Shown: positions 49,457-58,625, numbered from the stretch's first letter. The stretch is 64,000 nucleotides of DNA from Nitrospirota bacterium (GCA_016180645.1 JACPAV010000006.1:82604-146603), one strand, 5' to 3'. Made by a program: numbers and translations. Notes: a model not told the origin generated them from the sequence alone.

Positions 49457-52400
49457 TCAAACCGTTACTTTCTTCAGGTATGTTACCGATGGGGCGACAT
49501 TCAACTCTTCCAGGACTCCGTAGCCCCGCGGGTCCTGCGCCCGTTGGGTCACCTGCGCCGCCGGATCCATCAGATTCCCGAAGACGATCGCGTCCGCCGG
49601 ACACGTTTGCTGGCAAGCCGTTACCACTTCGCCGTCGCGGACCGGCCGGCGCCCTTCATCTTTCGCCCGATCGCTCGCCACCCGGATGCGCTGGATGCAG
49701 AAGGTGCATTTTTCCATGACGCCGTCCACCCGGATGCGGACATCGGGGTTATGCTGGAGCTCCAGCGGCGATTCCCACATCTTGTAGTGCTCGTACCAGT
49801 TGAAGTAGCGAACTTTGTAAGGACAGTTGTTCGAGCAGTACCGGGTGCCCACGCACCGGTCGTACACCATGACATTCAGTCCCTGCTGATTGTGGTTCGT
49901 CGCGTAGACGGGACACACCGGCTCGCACGGGGCGTTTTCGCAGTGTTGGCACATCATCACCAGGAACAGCGCGCCCGGGCCCTGTCCGGTCAACCGATCC
50001 TGCTCATCCGGCCAGTATCGCTCCACGCGGATCCAGGAGAAGTTTCTTCGCTTGGCGCAGCTCTCCTCCCCCACCACCGGGATGTTGTTTTCGGAGCTGC
50101 AGGCCACCATGCAGGCGCCGCAGCCCGTGCACTTGTCGAGATCGACGGTCATGCCCCATTTGACGGCTTCGCCGTGAAGCGGCTTTGGCGCAGCGTGATG
50201 ATGGCTGATCGCCTGGAGTTTTTCAGCGGAAATGGTCTGGAGGACCTCCGTGCCCATGAGTTGGGGGCTCCCTTGGGAACGAACGATCCGACCGCGGCGA
50301 CCCGTCGGCGAGATTTTCACGGCGGTTGCGGCCAGCGCCAGCGCGCCCGACTCCGCATCCGCCTTCAGTGAAAGGATCTGGATGGGATTGGCTCCGCGCC
50401 CGCGCGCATATCGGCCCAACGCCTGGTGGCCCTGCCCAATCGGGAAGGCCACCGTATCCCGGCGAATTCCCGGATACGCAAGCACCGGTCCCTCGATGGC
50501 GCCTTCAACCGATTCGACGCGAACGATATCTCCCTCCCGGAGGCCCAGCTTGGCGACCGTATCGGGATGGAGTTCCACCCAAGAGCCCCACACGACCGTC
50601 GTCAGCGGATCGGCGAGCTCCTGGAGCCAAGGCAGGTTGGCGTGGCGGCCATCGTAAAACTTCGTGGAGGCGTACGGATAAAATGCAAATGGAAATTCGG
50701 GGGACGATCCCTCGGTCCTGATTGCGGCAACGCCGATGTCCTTCGCGGCTTGGAGCCATTTGGACTCGGAAGGAGCCGCTTTCTTGTCGCTCGAAGACGC
50801 CTGCCACCATCCGCCTTGAGCGACGGCCTCCGTCCATGCTGCATCCACATCCCCTTTCTTGTTCATTCCCTTGTAGAGCTTCTTCCATGCGTCTCGGATG
50901 AAGGCCTCCGAGGAGTCCGCCGGTTTCTTGAAGCCGAGTTCGCCCATCAGTCCGAGAAGAACATCTTCGGGCTGGCGCAGTTCCGGCGACGGCTGGATGA
51001 CAGGCCGGGCCAGGTTCATGACCGTGGAGCCCACCGGTGCGGCCGGAACGGAATCCCACCAGCTCTCGAGATGAGTCGTCATCGGAAGGACCACATGGCA
51101 AAGCTCGGCGGTTTCGGACATGAAGTGGCCGAAAAACACTCTCAGGTCCGCCTTTTCCAACGCTTTCGCGAATCCCAGCCGCTCGGGCAGCGTGAAAACA
51201 GGGTTGGTGTCGATGAAGAGCACCACGCGGGCTTGCCCGCTCTCGAGGGAATCTTTCAGGCGTGAGAGGGAGGCCAGATCGGTGAGCGTTGGCAGAAGCT
51301 CCGAGGGAAGAGGCGCGTCGCCCTTTCCACTTCGCTCCAAGGACGATGAGTCGAAGGCCCATGGATTCTTGGCATCGAATCGGACGCTCTCGCCCAAGTT
51401 CCCGGTCAGCCAATTGAGAAGTTGCGCCGCCATGGCAAGCGCGGTTGAATTCGTGGATGCATTTGAGCCGGCGATGACGCAGGCCGGTTTCACCCGCGCC
51501 AAGTCGCGGGCGGTGGTCACGATCAGCTCTTGGGAGACGCCGCTCATTTCGGCCACGCGCTCCGGCGAGAATCCGGACAGCACGGCCTTCCACGCCTCGG
51601 AGTCCACGCTTGTCTGATTCAGGCCCTCTCCGACGATGACGTGGGCCATTGCAAGGGCCACGGCCACCTCGGTGCCCGGTTTCGGCGCAATCCACGTGTC
51701 GGCATTGGCGGCGGTGAGCGACATGCGCGGCTCAACGTGGACCAGGCGCCCGCGGGCGTCACGCCCCGTTTTCCCCTGACGGAATTCACCGTAGGCATGG
51801 GTGTAGTGCACCGGGGAGAGCCACGTGCCCAGGAGATCCGCGCCGAAGGAGAGAACAAAATTGGACTCGGCCAGGTTGTAGACCGGGAGATCCGACCGAT
51901 CGAACAGCATCTGATTTGCCTTGCGGAGCGGTTCAGCCGAGAGAAGCTCATGTACAACGAGGTGATCTGCGCCGGCGCCGAACTCCTTCAGGAACGCCTG
52001 AAGCAGCGTCTTTCGCGCACCCGACACGTGGGAAGTAACAATGTAGATCCGCTCGGACTCGCCCCTCTCTTTGAGGGTCTTCAGATGCCCGGCGACGGTT
52101 TTCAAGGCCTCGTCCCACGTGATCTTTTCGAGGTTGCCGGTCCCGTTCTTCTGGAGCGGTGCACGCAGGCGGTCCGGATTGTAGACGAGCTGAAGCCCGG
52201 CCTGACCCCGGGCGCAGACTCTGCCGTGGCTGACCGGATGGAGAGGATTGCCCTCGATTTTCTTGGCGTTCCCTTCAAAAACCCTCACCTGGATGCCGCA
52301 GCCCGCGGAGCACATATGGCAAGTCGTGTTGATCCACCGGCTCTGGTCTGGGAGGTAGTCGGCCGGATAAGCGATGGGCGAGACGAACTTCTTTTCGGTT

Positions 52401-52642
52401 TTGACGCAGGCGGTGACGGCGGCCGCGGTGGCGGCAACTTTCAGGAAATCGCGGCGATCCATCCCGGCTTCGGCGGCGTGAGTCGGCCGCGCCGGACTCC
52501 TGTCCTCTTGCGGCACTTCCTCCCTCCTGGAGCTCGTGAGGCGTGAGTCGTGAGTAGGATCGCTTGGGTTGGCACACGAAGCCTTCCCACCCCCGCACGC
52601 GCAGGTGGATTCTGATGGGATTTTCACCTCAGGACTCATCAC
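49457..52642 (-). CDS. actB: Alternative complex III subunit ActB (molybdopterin-like plus Fe-S ferredoxin fusion)
   Basis: 1061 residues, with fusion of a molybdopterin-oxidoreductase-like domain and a four-cluster ferredoxin domain. A Tat signal at residues 63-68 (RRDFLK) follows a 60-residue extension. An N-terminal cluster motif is Cys108, Cys111, Cys115 and Cys143 (TTCHMCSAGCG, RVCARG). The C-terminal part has the ferredoxin cysteines CTGCGACMVACSSEN, CQHCENAPCEPVCPV, CVGTRYCSNNCPYK and CTFCIQR. Fe-S clusters carry electrons from quinol. Whether a molybdopterin is bound is not settled by the sequence; in ACIII it is not. Confidence 0.92.
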   Translation of the reverse strand: MMSPEVKIPSESTCACGGGKASCANPSDPTHDSRLTSSRREEVPQEDRSPARPTHAAEAGMDRRDFLKVAATAAAVTACVKTEKKFVSPIAYPADYLPDQSRWINTTCHMCSAGCGIQVRVFEGNAKKIEGNPLHPVSHGRVCARGQAGLQLVYNPDRLRAPLQKNGTGNLEKITWDEALKTVAGHLKTLKERGESERIYIVTSHVSGARKTLLQAFLKEFGAGADHLVVHELLSAEPLRKANQMLFDRSDLPVYNLAESNFVLSFGADLLGTWLSPVHYTHAYGEFRQGKTGRDARGRLVHVEPRMSLTAANADTWIAPKPGTEVAVALAMAHVIVGEGLNQTSVDSEAWKAVLSGFSPERVAEMSGVSQELIVTTARDLARVKPACVIAGSNASTNSTALAMAAQLLNWLTGNLGESVRFDAKNPWAFDSSSLERSGKGDAPLPSELLPTLTDLASLSRLKDSLESGQARVVLFIDTNPVFTLPERLGFAKALEKADLRVFFGHFMSETAELCHVVLPMTTHLESWWDSVPAAPVGSTVMNLARPVIQPSPELRQPEDVLLGLMGELGFKKPADSSEAFIRDAWKKLYKGMNKKGDVDAAWTEAVAQGGWWQASSSDKKAAPSESKWLQAAKDIGVAAIRTEGSSPEFPFAFYPYASTKFYDGRHANLPWLQELADPLTTVVWGSWVELHPDTVAKLGLREGDIVRVESVEGAIEGPVLAYPGIRRDTVAFPIGQGHQALGRYARGRGANPIQILSLKADAESGALALAATAVKISPTGRRGRIVRSQGSPQLMGTEVLQTISAEKLQAISHHHAAPKPLHGEAVKWGMTVDLDKCTGCGACMVACSSENNIPVVGEESCAKRRNFSWIRVERYWPDEQDRLTGQGPGALFLVMMCQHCENAPCEPVCPVYATNHNQQGLNVMVYDRCVGTRYCSNNCPYKVRYFNWYEHYKMWESPLELQHNPDVRIRVDGVMEKCTFCIQRIRVASDRAKDEGRRPVRDGEVVTACQQTCPADAIVFGNLMDPAAQVTQRAQDPRGYGVLEELNVAPSVTYLKKVTV

Positions 52643-52645
52643 TTC

Positions 52646-53197
52646 CTACTTGTGGCACGTCCAGCAATCTTGCGAGCCGCCCTTGTCCTCGTGCAGCTTG
52701 TGGCAGTTGAAACACCAGCCCATCTGGAGCGGGGCCTCGCGCGTGAGAACCGCCATTTTCTCGACCGCCCCGTGGCATTCCTGACATTGGAAACCGGCCT
52801 TGACGTGCCGCTTGTGCGAGAATCGGATGAAATAGGGAAGCGTATGGACGCGCGCCCACTCCACCGACTCTCCCTTGTCATAGTACTCACGCAGCTTCTG
52901 AATGCCGGGCTTGTCCAACCCGATCCCAAGATGGCAGCCCATGCAGAATTGGAGCGGCGGCGCCCCGGCCTGTTCTGATCGCTCCGCGAAGATATGACAG
53001 GCCGTGCAGGGCAGCCCGAGTTGGCCGTTCGCCACATCGGTTCCGGCGTGGCGGTCATGTGGGAAATTGATCGGTTGAACCGGCGCGGGATTTCCAAACT
53101 TTGGTGTCATGTAAGGTCCATAAACGAGAAGAAAAAAAGCAACCACACACCCTCCGGCGAGGATGCCCAGACCTGCAACGACTTTGAAGAACTTCAC
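52646..53197 (-). CDS. actA: Alternative complex III subunit ActA (pentaheme c-type cytochrome)
   Basis: 183 residues. One N-terminal membrane helix (VVAGLGILAGGCVVAFFLLV) and five CxxCH motifs: CTACH, CMGCH, CQECH, CFNCH and CWTCH. Heme-coordinating His residues are the HDRH and SHKRHVK stretches. ActA passes electrons from ActB to the external acceptor. First gene of the operon; the stop is 3 nt before actB. Confidence 0.93.
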   Translation of the reverse strand: MKFFKVVAGLGILAGGCVVAFFLLVYGPYMTPKFGNPAPVQPINFPHDRHAGTDVANGQLGLPCTACHIFAERSEQAGAPPLQFCMGCHLGIGLDKPGIQKLREYYDKGESVEWARVHTLPYFIRFSHKRHVKAGFQCQECHGAVEKMAVLTREAPLQMGWCFNCHKLHEDKGGSQDCWTCHK

Positions 53198-53395
53198 GAC
53201 GTAACCCGAACTCGCGCGTCAAGTAGCATTTCAGACCGTGGGTGTCAAGAAGATTTTGGCGGCGCTCCGAGAGAGCCTGCGACGGGCATTCGGCCCGCTC
53301 AGGATGACGGCGCTGGGGCCGGATGGCCGATCCGCTCGCCGTCCCTGAAGCACAGCGAATGGGACGATTCGGCGGGAGCTGCGCTCCCCGAACCG

Positions 53396-53641
53396 TCACT
53401 TCTTCGCTTGGCCTGCCGCGGGTTGCTGTTTGGCACCAGGTCGCAGAATCGTCTTGAAGATTTTTCGCGGATGGGGTTTGCCGAGCATCGCCCGCAGTCG
53501 CCGTTGAGCCCGCTTCAGTTTCTTCGTCAGGCCCCGGCCCGCTTTGGCGGCATCGGCTTTCTTCCCATCGGCGATTTTCTTCAGACGGTCCTTGTAGACG
53601 CTGATCCGCTTTTCGATGGTTTCTTTCGTTTGGTTCGCCAT
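53396..53641 (-). CDS. Small, very basic hypothetical protein
   Basis: 81 residues rich in Lys/Arg (KKLKRAQRRLRAMLGKPHPR). It starts with a helical segment (TKETIEKRISVYKDRLKKIA) and looks like a nucleic-acid-binding or ribosome-associated small protein. It is 2 nt after the DUF2889 gene and thus probably co-transcribed. I do not assign a function. Confidence 0.65.
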   Translation of the reverse strand: MANQTKETIEKRISVYKDRLKKIADGKKADAAKAGRGLTKKLKRAQRRLRAMLGKPHPRKIFKTILRPGAKQQPAAGQAKK

Positions 53642-53643
53642 GT

Positions 53644-54213
53644 TTAGTACACGGGTTGTGAATCGTCTTTGATCGACAGTTTTTTCGCGGCGGCGTCGAA
53701 CACCTGTTGATCGGCGCCGCGTTCATTGAAAACGTGACATGAATTTCGAAGGACGGGGTTCTGTATTCCGAGCTGACGGCGTTCCTCCAGATCGAGCTCG
53801 ATGCCCCGCACGTTTTTCTCTCCATAGATGGACGAAACGGCGGCAAAGAGCGAACGCAGCGTCGTCTCGACCAGCTCATACAAGTGCGTACACCCTTCGC
53901 TTTTCGGAATGGTTTCCTTCACGTGGCGGAGGATCCCCTTCTCGAAGATGAAGAGGCCGACAAGCCCTTGGAGTCTCAACACCGCGGCCTGACAGAGGGG
54001 ATAGGGATGGCGGTCCATCTTCGCGGCGATCTTTCGGATGGTCAGGGCCTTCTTTTCCACGAGGATGGCGAGCTGCATGTCGTGGTAGCTATCGTGCATC
54101 CGCGTGATCGCCACGAGCCCTTCCTTCGGCTTGTAAACGTCGGTGGTATAGGTCCGGCCGAAGGTTTGCTTTTGATACTTCGCCAGGTCCATGAGTTCGT
54201 CCAATGCAGTCAT
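53644..54213 (-). CDS. DUF2889-like protein
   Basis: 189 residues from ATG 54213. It shows ITRMHDSYHDMQLAILVEKK, then LTIRKIAAKMDRHPYPLCQA and LRLQGLVGL, in the order found in DUF2889 proteins, and a C-terminal NSCHVFNERGADQQVF part. The function is unknown. Next to an aldehyde dehydrogenase, which suggests a role in an associated catabolic pathway. The longer frame upstream (54243) is possible. Confidence 0.65.
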   Translation of the reverse strand: MTALDELMDLAKYQKQTFGRTYTTDVYKPKEGLVAITRMHDSYHDMQLAILVEKKALTIRKIAAKMDRHPYPLCQAAVLRLQGLVGLFIFEKGILRHVKETIPKSEGCTHLYELVETTLRSLFAAVSSIYGEKNVRGIELDLEERRQLGIQNPVLRNSCHVFNERGADQQVFDAAAKKLSIKDDSQPVY

Positions 54214-54252
54214 AGGCGATGAGACGGACGCGGGAACAGCCACGAAAGGGAG

Positions 54253-55833
54253 TCAGTTGCCGCCGAACAGAGCGCGAAGGATGCCGCCGAGGTGGCGGAG
54301 TTTGTTGCCGGCGCCTCTGCGGAAAATGAGCTGCATGCCTTCCTTGAAAATGTGGAACTTTTTCTGATCGTATGGATACCAATACGGACGCGTCTTGATC
54401 CAATTCGGGAGGTGATCCAGGTGAAGATGCTTCGGATAAACAAATTCCATCAGGCCGATCCGCGAGTGCGAGGCGCCGATGCCGCTCTCCTTCATCCCCT
54501 GCCAGGGCGTGTCGGTGAGTCCGTACGTATAGGCGTGATCGTTCACGCACACCGTGCCCGCGTCGATCCGTGCGGCGACGGCTTCGGCTTTCTTCCGGTC
54601 CTTTCCCCACACGCTGGCGGTGAGGCCGTAGTTGGAGTCGTTCGCGAGGGAAACCGCTTCATCGTCGCTTTCATAGGTAGCTATGGGAAGAAGCGGGCCG
54701 AAGGTTTCCTCGCTCATGCATTTCATCTGATGATTCACGTTCACGAGCACCGTGGGTTCGTAAAAGAATCCTTTGGGGCCGGGCTTCTTGCCGCCGACGA
54801 GAACCTGAGCGCCCTTCCCCACCGCATCGCGCACGTGATCTTCCGCGGTTTGAAGCTGGCCCTCGTTGACCATCGGGCCAACGTCGACCGCATCCGACGT
54901 GTACGGCCCGATACGGAGCTTCTTCGCCTCCTCCACCACTTTCTCGATGAACTTCGGCGCGATGGACTTGTGGACGTACACGCGCTCGACCGACGCGCAG
55001 ACCTGCCCGCAGTTCGTGAATGCACCCCACACGGCGCCTTTTGCCGCCAGATCGAGATTGGCATCCGGCATGACCACCATCGGATCCTTCCCGCCGAGTT
55101 CGAGGACCACCGGGATTAGATGGCGGCCGCACGCTTCCATAATTTTCTTTCCCACGGAGGTGCTGCCGGTAAAGACGACTTTGCGCACGGGCGGGCGACA
55201 CAGAACTTTCTGAGCGGTCGCGCCTGAGGTGACCACCATATTGAAAACGCCCTGTGGGAGCTTCGCGCCCAGTTCGAAAATCTCCTTGATCCTGCGCCCC
55301 ACGAGGGGCACGTCCGACGCGGGTTTGAAAACCACGGTGTTACCGGCCAGGAGCGAGAAGACGAGACCGGACATGGGCAACGCGAAGGGGAAGTTCCAAG
55401 GCGAGATGACGGCGACCACTCCAAGCGGCTCGTATACGATCCGGCTCTTCTTGATGGGGATGGGCATCATGTGGAGCTTGATGTCCTGCGGCGCCAGGAC
55501 CTCTTCGGCCTTTTTCGACCAGTGGGAGATCAGATCGGCCACGGTGAAAACGTCGGCCACGAGGGCCTCGATCCGAGGCTTGCCCATTTCCTTGGAAATC
55601 GTGTCCACGAGGTCGTCCACATGGTCAAGCATGTAGTCGCATCCCTTGCGGAGGTATTCCCCGCGTTCGCGAACGGTGAGCTTGCCCCACGTCTGAAAGG
55701 CTTTGTGCGCGCTGAAGACGGCGCTCTCGACCTCCTGCTCGCCTGCCAGCGGGATTCGCTCGATTTCCTCCAGCGTGGCGGGGTTGATGGTGGGAATCAC
55801 CGCGGAATTGGAGGCGTCTCTTACGAATGCCAT
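54253..55833 (-). CDS. Aldehyde dehydrogenase
   Basis: NAD(P)+-dependent aldehyde dehydrogenase, 526 residues. The substrate-binding and catalytic motifs are VLELGGKDPMVVMPDANLDL and FTNCGQVCASVERVYV (catalytic Cys in GQVCAS), plus the PWNFPFALPMSG N-terminal NAD-binding strand and ETFGPLLPI near the end. Succinate-semialdehyde or other long-chain aldehyde dehydrogenases are similar; substrate is not decided. The C-terminal about 60 residues (HLDHLPNWIKTRPYWYPYDQ, FRRGAGNKLRHLGGILRALF) form an extension that may be a membrane or surface anchor. Confidence 0.9.
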   Translation of the reverse strand: MAFVRDASNSAVIPTINPATLEEIERIPLAGEQEVESAVFSAHKAFQTWGKLTVRERGEYLRKGCDYMLDHVDDLVDTISKEMGKPRIEALVADVFTVADLISHWSKKAEEVLAPQDIKLHMMPIPIKKSRIVYEPLGVVAVISPWNFPFALPMSGLVFSLLAGNTVVFKPASDVPLVGRRIKEIFELGAKLPQGVFNMVVTSGATAQKVLCRPPVRKVVFTGSTSVGKKIMEACGRHLIPVVLELGGKDPMVVMPDANLDLAAKGAVWGAFTNCGQVCASVERVYVHKSIAPKFIEKVVEEAKKLRIGPYTSDAVDVGPMVNEGQLQTAEDHVRDAVGKGAQVLVGGKKPGPKGFFYEPTVLVNVNHQMKCMSEETFGPLLPIATYESDDEAVSLANDSNYGLTASVWGKDRKKAEAVAARIDAGTVCVNDHAYTYGLTDTPWQGMKESGIGASHSRIGLMEFVYPKHLHLDHLPNWIKTRPYWYPYDQKKFHIFKEGMQLIFRRGAGNKLRHLGGILRALFGGN

Positions 55834-55918
55834 ATCGCGGCTATATAGCCCGAAGACTGGCGTTTGTAAACAGGAGTGAGCAGGAGCGGATCATGATCTC
55901 GATCGGAACGGGACTGAT

Positions 55919-56266
55919 TTAGTCCTTGAACGCGGCCTTCAGGATGCCGTAGGCGCGCCGCTTTTCGGCGGTTTCCAAGCGACGGAGGAGATCGGTGAGT
56001 CTGGGCTCAATCTGGTACGACTTGGATGGTTTACCCGCCGCTTCCGATGCCGAGAGTTCGTCCAACGTTTTCCCCAACGCGTGAGAGAGTCGATGCGCCA
56101 CCGCCAATCGGACGCTACGCTTCCCGTTTTCTATTTCAGATAGGTACTTGTTCGTAATCCCGGCTCGCTCGGCAATTTCCTCCTGGCTGAGATCCAACTC
56201 CAGCCGCACCCGGCGGAGGTTCCGCCCAAAGCGCCTCACGAAATCGCGATCCCTGCTTTCCACCAT
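55919..56266 (-). CDS. XRE-family transcriptional regulator
   Basis: 115 residues from ATG 56266. A clear HTH in ERAGITNKYLSEIENGKRS with the preceding LELDLSQEEIA. The C-terminal part (LTDLLRRLETAEKRRAYGIL) is helical. It is divergent from the short ORF at 56338-56592. Its target is unknown, although the divergent gene is the usual candidate. Confidence 0.85.
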   Translation of the reverse strand: MVESRDRDFVRRFGRNLRRVRLELDLSQEEIAERAGITNKYLSEIENGKRSVRLAVAHRLSHALGKTLDELSASEAAGKPSKSYQIEPRLTDLLRRLETAEKRRAYGILKAAFKD

Positions 56267-56337
56267 GACAGGATCTCCACCTCCCATCAACAACGTAATC
56301 CATGATCAGTAGATTGACATATTTACCGTACAATGGA

Positions 56338-56592
56338 ATGATCTCGCGCATGGAAGGGGGAGACCCCGATCGCAACCCGGTGCCTACCAGGAGGAGCACT
56401 TCGACCAGACCCAACTCGTCGACCCGCGAAGCCGGCCGGGAGATCGCCGAATTGATCGGGATCGCTTTGGAAGGAATCAGTCAGCTTCTGGATTCACATG
56501 GCTGGAACAGCACGGAGGCGATGGCGCTCCGGACGTTGACAAAAATTCTGGAGAACGCGAAGAGACGGGCGGAGGAGTTGGGAACGAGCTAG
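56338..56592 (+). CDS. Hypothetical short protein divergent from an XRE regulator
   Basis: 84 residues from ATG 56338 (a further ATG at 56350 is possible). N-terminus is unstructured and Ser/Arg/Pro-rich; the C-terminal half is helical (AGREIAELIGIALEGISQL, ALRTLTKILENAKRRAEEL). No family. It converges on the coiled-coil gene, overlapping its stop by a few bases. Confidence 0.5.
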   Translation: MISRMEGGDPDRNPVPTRRSTSTRPNSSTREAGREIAELIGIALEGISQLLDSHGWNSTEAMALRTLTKILENAKRRAEELGTS

Positions 56593-57077
56593 TGCTTTCG
56601 GCCGCGGCGTGAGCGGGCGCCGTTGCCGCCAAGATGACCGTTCGTCAGGACTCGCCTCAAGAATACATTGTTGGTCTTCAGCAGCTCGGTCTGCCTCTCC
56701 TGATTTCTGAGAATCGTCACTCCCACTTTGCCAATAGCCTCAAGAATCCGGGCAATTTCCTTCCGATCTTCCGCCGCTTGCCTGCGATCGCTCTCCCAAT
56801 TCTCTTCCCATCGCTCGCGATCCTCCTCCCAGCGCTGCCGCCACTCCTTGCGATCCTCGGCAGCCTGTCTGCGATCCTCGGCAGCCTGTCTGCGATCCTC
56901 GGCAGCCTGTCTGCGATCCTCGGCAGCCTGTCTACGATCCTCGGCAGCCTGAAGCCGGTCCTTTTCGGCCTGAACTCGGAACACGCGGCCCTCTTCAGCG
57001 AAGCTTTGGGTGGTCTTCTCGATTCGGCTGAGGATGGCCCTAATGGAATCCTGATGACCCCGTTCCTCAATGTTCAT
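56589..57077 (-). CDS. Coiled-coil protein with tandem seven-residue repeats
   Basis: 162 residues from ATG 57077. The centre consists of five repeats of AAEDRRQ (21-nt repeats 56850-56954), then a Trp/Glu-rich segment (EWRQRWEEDRERWEENWESD). It is a continuous charged helix, likely a long coiled coil. The C-terminal part (GVTILRNQERQTELLKTNNV) continues the helix and ends in a basic tail. No transmembrane segment. Function unknown; repeat number could vary between strains. Confidence 0.65.
   Translation of the reverse strand: MNIEERGHQDSIRAILSRIEKTTQSFAEEGRVFRVQAEKDRLQAAEDRRQAAEDRRQAAEDRRQAAEDRRQAAEDRKEWRQRWEEDRERWEENWESDRRQAAEDRKEIARILEAIGKVGVTILRNQERQTELLKTNNVFLRRVLTNGHLGGNGARSRRGRKH
56850..56954. 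repeat. 21-bp in-frame tandem repeat, five units
   Basis: The unit gcgatcctcggcagcctgtct is repeated almost perfectly four times, with a fifth unit that has changed in the first and last bases. It encodes the AAEDRRQ heptad on the minus strand, so copy-number change keeps frame. Confidence 0.9.
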
Positions 57078-57142
57078 GGCTTCACGGTACCACCGCCACG
57101 CTGGAGCTGTCAAGAAACGAGGCTGACGCCTCCAGATGATCC

Positions 57143-57856
57143 ATGATACGATGGCCGAAATGGGAGGTGTGTGTGGCGCACTGGGAAAACAGGCCGGAAG
57201 AGAATTGGAAGAAATTCAAATTCAACCAGCCGTATGAGAAGGGTCTGAAGCGGCTGAAGGAGGAAGTTCTCGCCAAAACCGATTTCGATCCGGCCACGCT
57301 CTGGCAGTGGGGCACGATGCAGGCCATGGCGGTGATCCGCATTCTCAAGGACGTAGAAGCGGCGTTTGGCGCGAAGGGACAGGAAATCGTCGGCGAGGCA
57401 ATCCGCAAGATCGGGCTCGATGTCGGCCGCCAGATTGTGATGGGCTTCACGCGACCGGCCGGGGTCACGGATGAAGAGCTGCTCAGTTTCTACGCCACCG
57501 TCATCAATCGAATCGCCTACGCCTCCCTCGAGGATCCCAAGATCGACGGCAAGGGCAAAGTCAGTTTCCATATCGTCTGGTGTCCCCACCAAGACCACTA
57601 CAAGGCGTTCGACTGCCGCGTGCAGCGGTACTTCGTTCAGGGAATGATGGACGCCCTGCGGGAGTTGGGCGAGGACCAAGGCTGGCAGGTGAAGTTCACT
57701 CAGACGATCCCCGCCGGCGCGGAAACCTGCCATTTCGAAATCTGGAAAGCCACGGAGCAGGAGAGGACCGACTGGGCGATGTACACCGAGGCTCTCGAAA
57801 AACGCGCGCTGGAGGTTGCCGCCGAGAAAAAAGCGGCCGGAGCTTCCCGCGATTGA
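57143..57856 (+). CDS. Hypothetical protein, possibly of the aminothiazoline-carboxylate-hydrolase-like family
   Basis: 237 residues. Helical N-terminal half with GQEIVGEAIRKIGLDVGRQI and C-terminal beta-rich half with SFHIVWCPHQDHYKAF and WQVKFTQTIPAGAETCHFEI. The EHxxxxxxxA-like arrangement and the Cys-His pair are similar to proteins annotated as L-2-amino-thiazoline-4-carboxylate hydrolases, a tentative match. Start could be a GTG a few codons later (57173 or 57167). Alone on its strand. Confidence 0.55.
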   Translation: MIRWPKWEVCVAHWENRPEENWKKFKFNQPYEKGLKRLKEEVLAKTDFDPATLWQWGTMQAMAVIRILKDVEAAFGAKGQEIVGEAIRKIGLDVGRQIVMGFTRPAGVTDEELLSFYATVINRIAYASLEDPKIDGKGKVSFHIVWCPHQDHYKAFDCRVQRYFVQGMMDALRELGEDQGWQVKFTQTIPAGAETCHFEIWKATEQERTDWAMYTEALEKRALEVAAEKKAAGASRD

Positions 57857-57897
57857 CCGAGTAACGTATTTCTTGGGGACGTTCTTGACATTAGACA

Positions 57898-58164
57898 TTA
57901 CAGGTTGCGATACGCTTCTTTTCGGTGACGGATTCGCGTAAGGATAATTGTCTTCGACGCGTCGTCGATTTCATAGATGACTCGGTAGTCTCCCGACCGC
58001 AACCGATACACCTTATCAGATCCCTGGAGCTTCTGTACGCCGGCCGGGCGCGGACTCACGGCAAGGGTTCCGATCCTTCCATCCACCTGCTTTTGAATCT
58101 GCTTGGGGAGAGACGAGAACTCCGCCATCGCTGAGCCGCGAAATCCAATGGCGTGCAATCGCAC
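57898..58164 (-). CDS. RelE/ParE-family toxin
   Basis: 88 residues. IGFRGSAMAEFSSLPKQIQK, LQGSDKVYRLRSGDYRVIYE and IILTRIRHRKEAY are the standard strands of RelE toxins, mRNA interferases on the ribosome. It starts 6 nt after the antitoxin stop. Active-site basic residues (Arg in YRLRSGDYR, His in RHRKEAY) are present. Confidence 0.9.
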   Translation of the reverse strand: MRLHAIGFRGSAMAEFSSLPKQIQKQVDGRIGTLAVSPRPAGVQKLQGSDKVYRLRSGDYRVIYEIDDASKTIILTRIRHRKEAYRNL

Positions 58165-58170
58165 GCCTCG

Positions 58171-58356
58171 TCACGCTAGACCGAGTCGACGTCGAACCTC
58201 AGTGTATGGAATAACCGACTCTCTGGAACGGCGACGAACCACGGCCAAGTCCGCACGGTCTTCGAGCAACCGGAGCAGACGTTCGTACCGGCCAAGAGGC
58301 ATGACCACGTGTTTGCGTCCCCTTCGATCCGTAACAACCCTGACCCCAACTGACAT
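58171..58356 (-). CDS. Antitoxin of the RelE-type module
   Basis: 61 residues: RRGRKHVVMPLGRYERLLRL is a Phd/YefM-like beginning, and the C-terminal helix (YTEVRRRLGLA) would wrap around the toxin. The next gene is the RelE toxin. A TATAAT box lies 6 nt before the ATG. Confidence 0.82.
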   Translation of the reverse strand: MSVGVRVVTDRRGRKHVVMPLGRYERLLRLLEDRADLAVVRRRSRESVIPYTEVRRRLGLA

Positions 58357-58362
58357 GATTGC

Positions 58363-58368
58363 ATTATA
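58363..58368 (-). promoter_or_regulatory. -10 box of the relBE-type operon, 6 nt before the start codon
   Basis: On the minus strand TATAAT is followed by 6 bases and the antitoxin ATG. The predicted mRNA is leaderless. A TTGCGC 16 nt further upstream is a weak -35 candidate. Confidence 0.5.
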
Positions 58369-58625
58369 GCCTCCTCCCGAATGGGCGCAAACACCCGTCC
58401 CCGGCGAATATGGCTTTCGGATTGGGGGCGTAACCCTGGGGACCGCACGAGTTCGAGGGTCTCCGGCTCAATAACCGTCGTTTTCGGCCTTTCCGCACTC
58501 CTCGGCTCATCGATCCCACACGGACAGTATGTCTCTCGACTGATTCCGTGCCGGCTCCGACCGACCTCGCGACTTCTGATCACCTCAAGTTCACCACAGA
58601 AAACCAAGGTACCGACTGGATGTGC

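Noticed and set aside
48136..49719. 527-codon ORF on the plus strand
   Set aside because: Antisense to actC and to the end of actB; composition is charged and without any motif.
51530..52546. 338-codon plus-strand ORF
   Set aside because: Antisense to actB, no domain.
56850..56954. Tandem repeat considered as a CRISPR array
   Set aside because: Repeat units follow each other without spacers and encode a heptad in frame. No cas genes are in the window.
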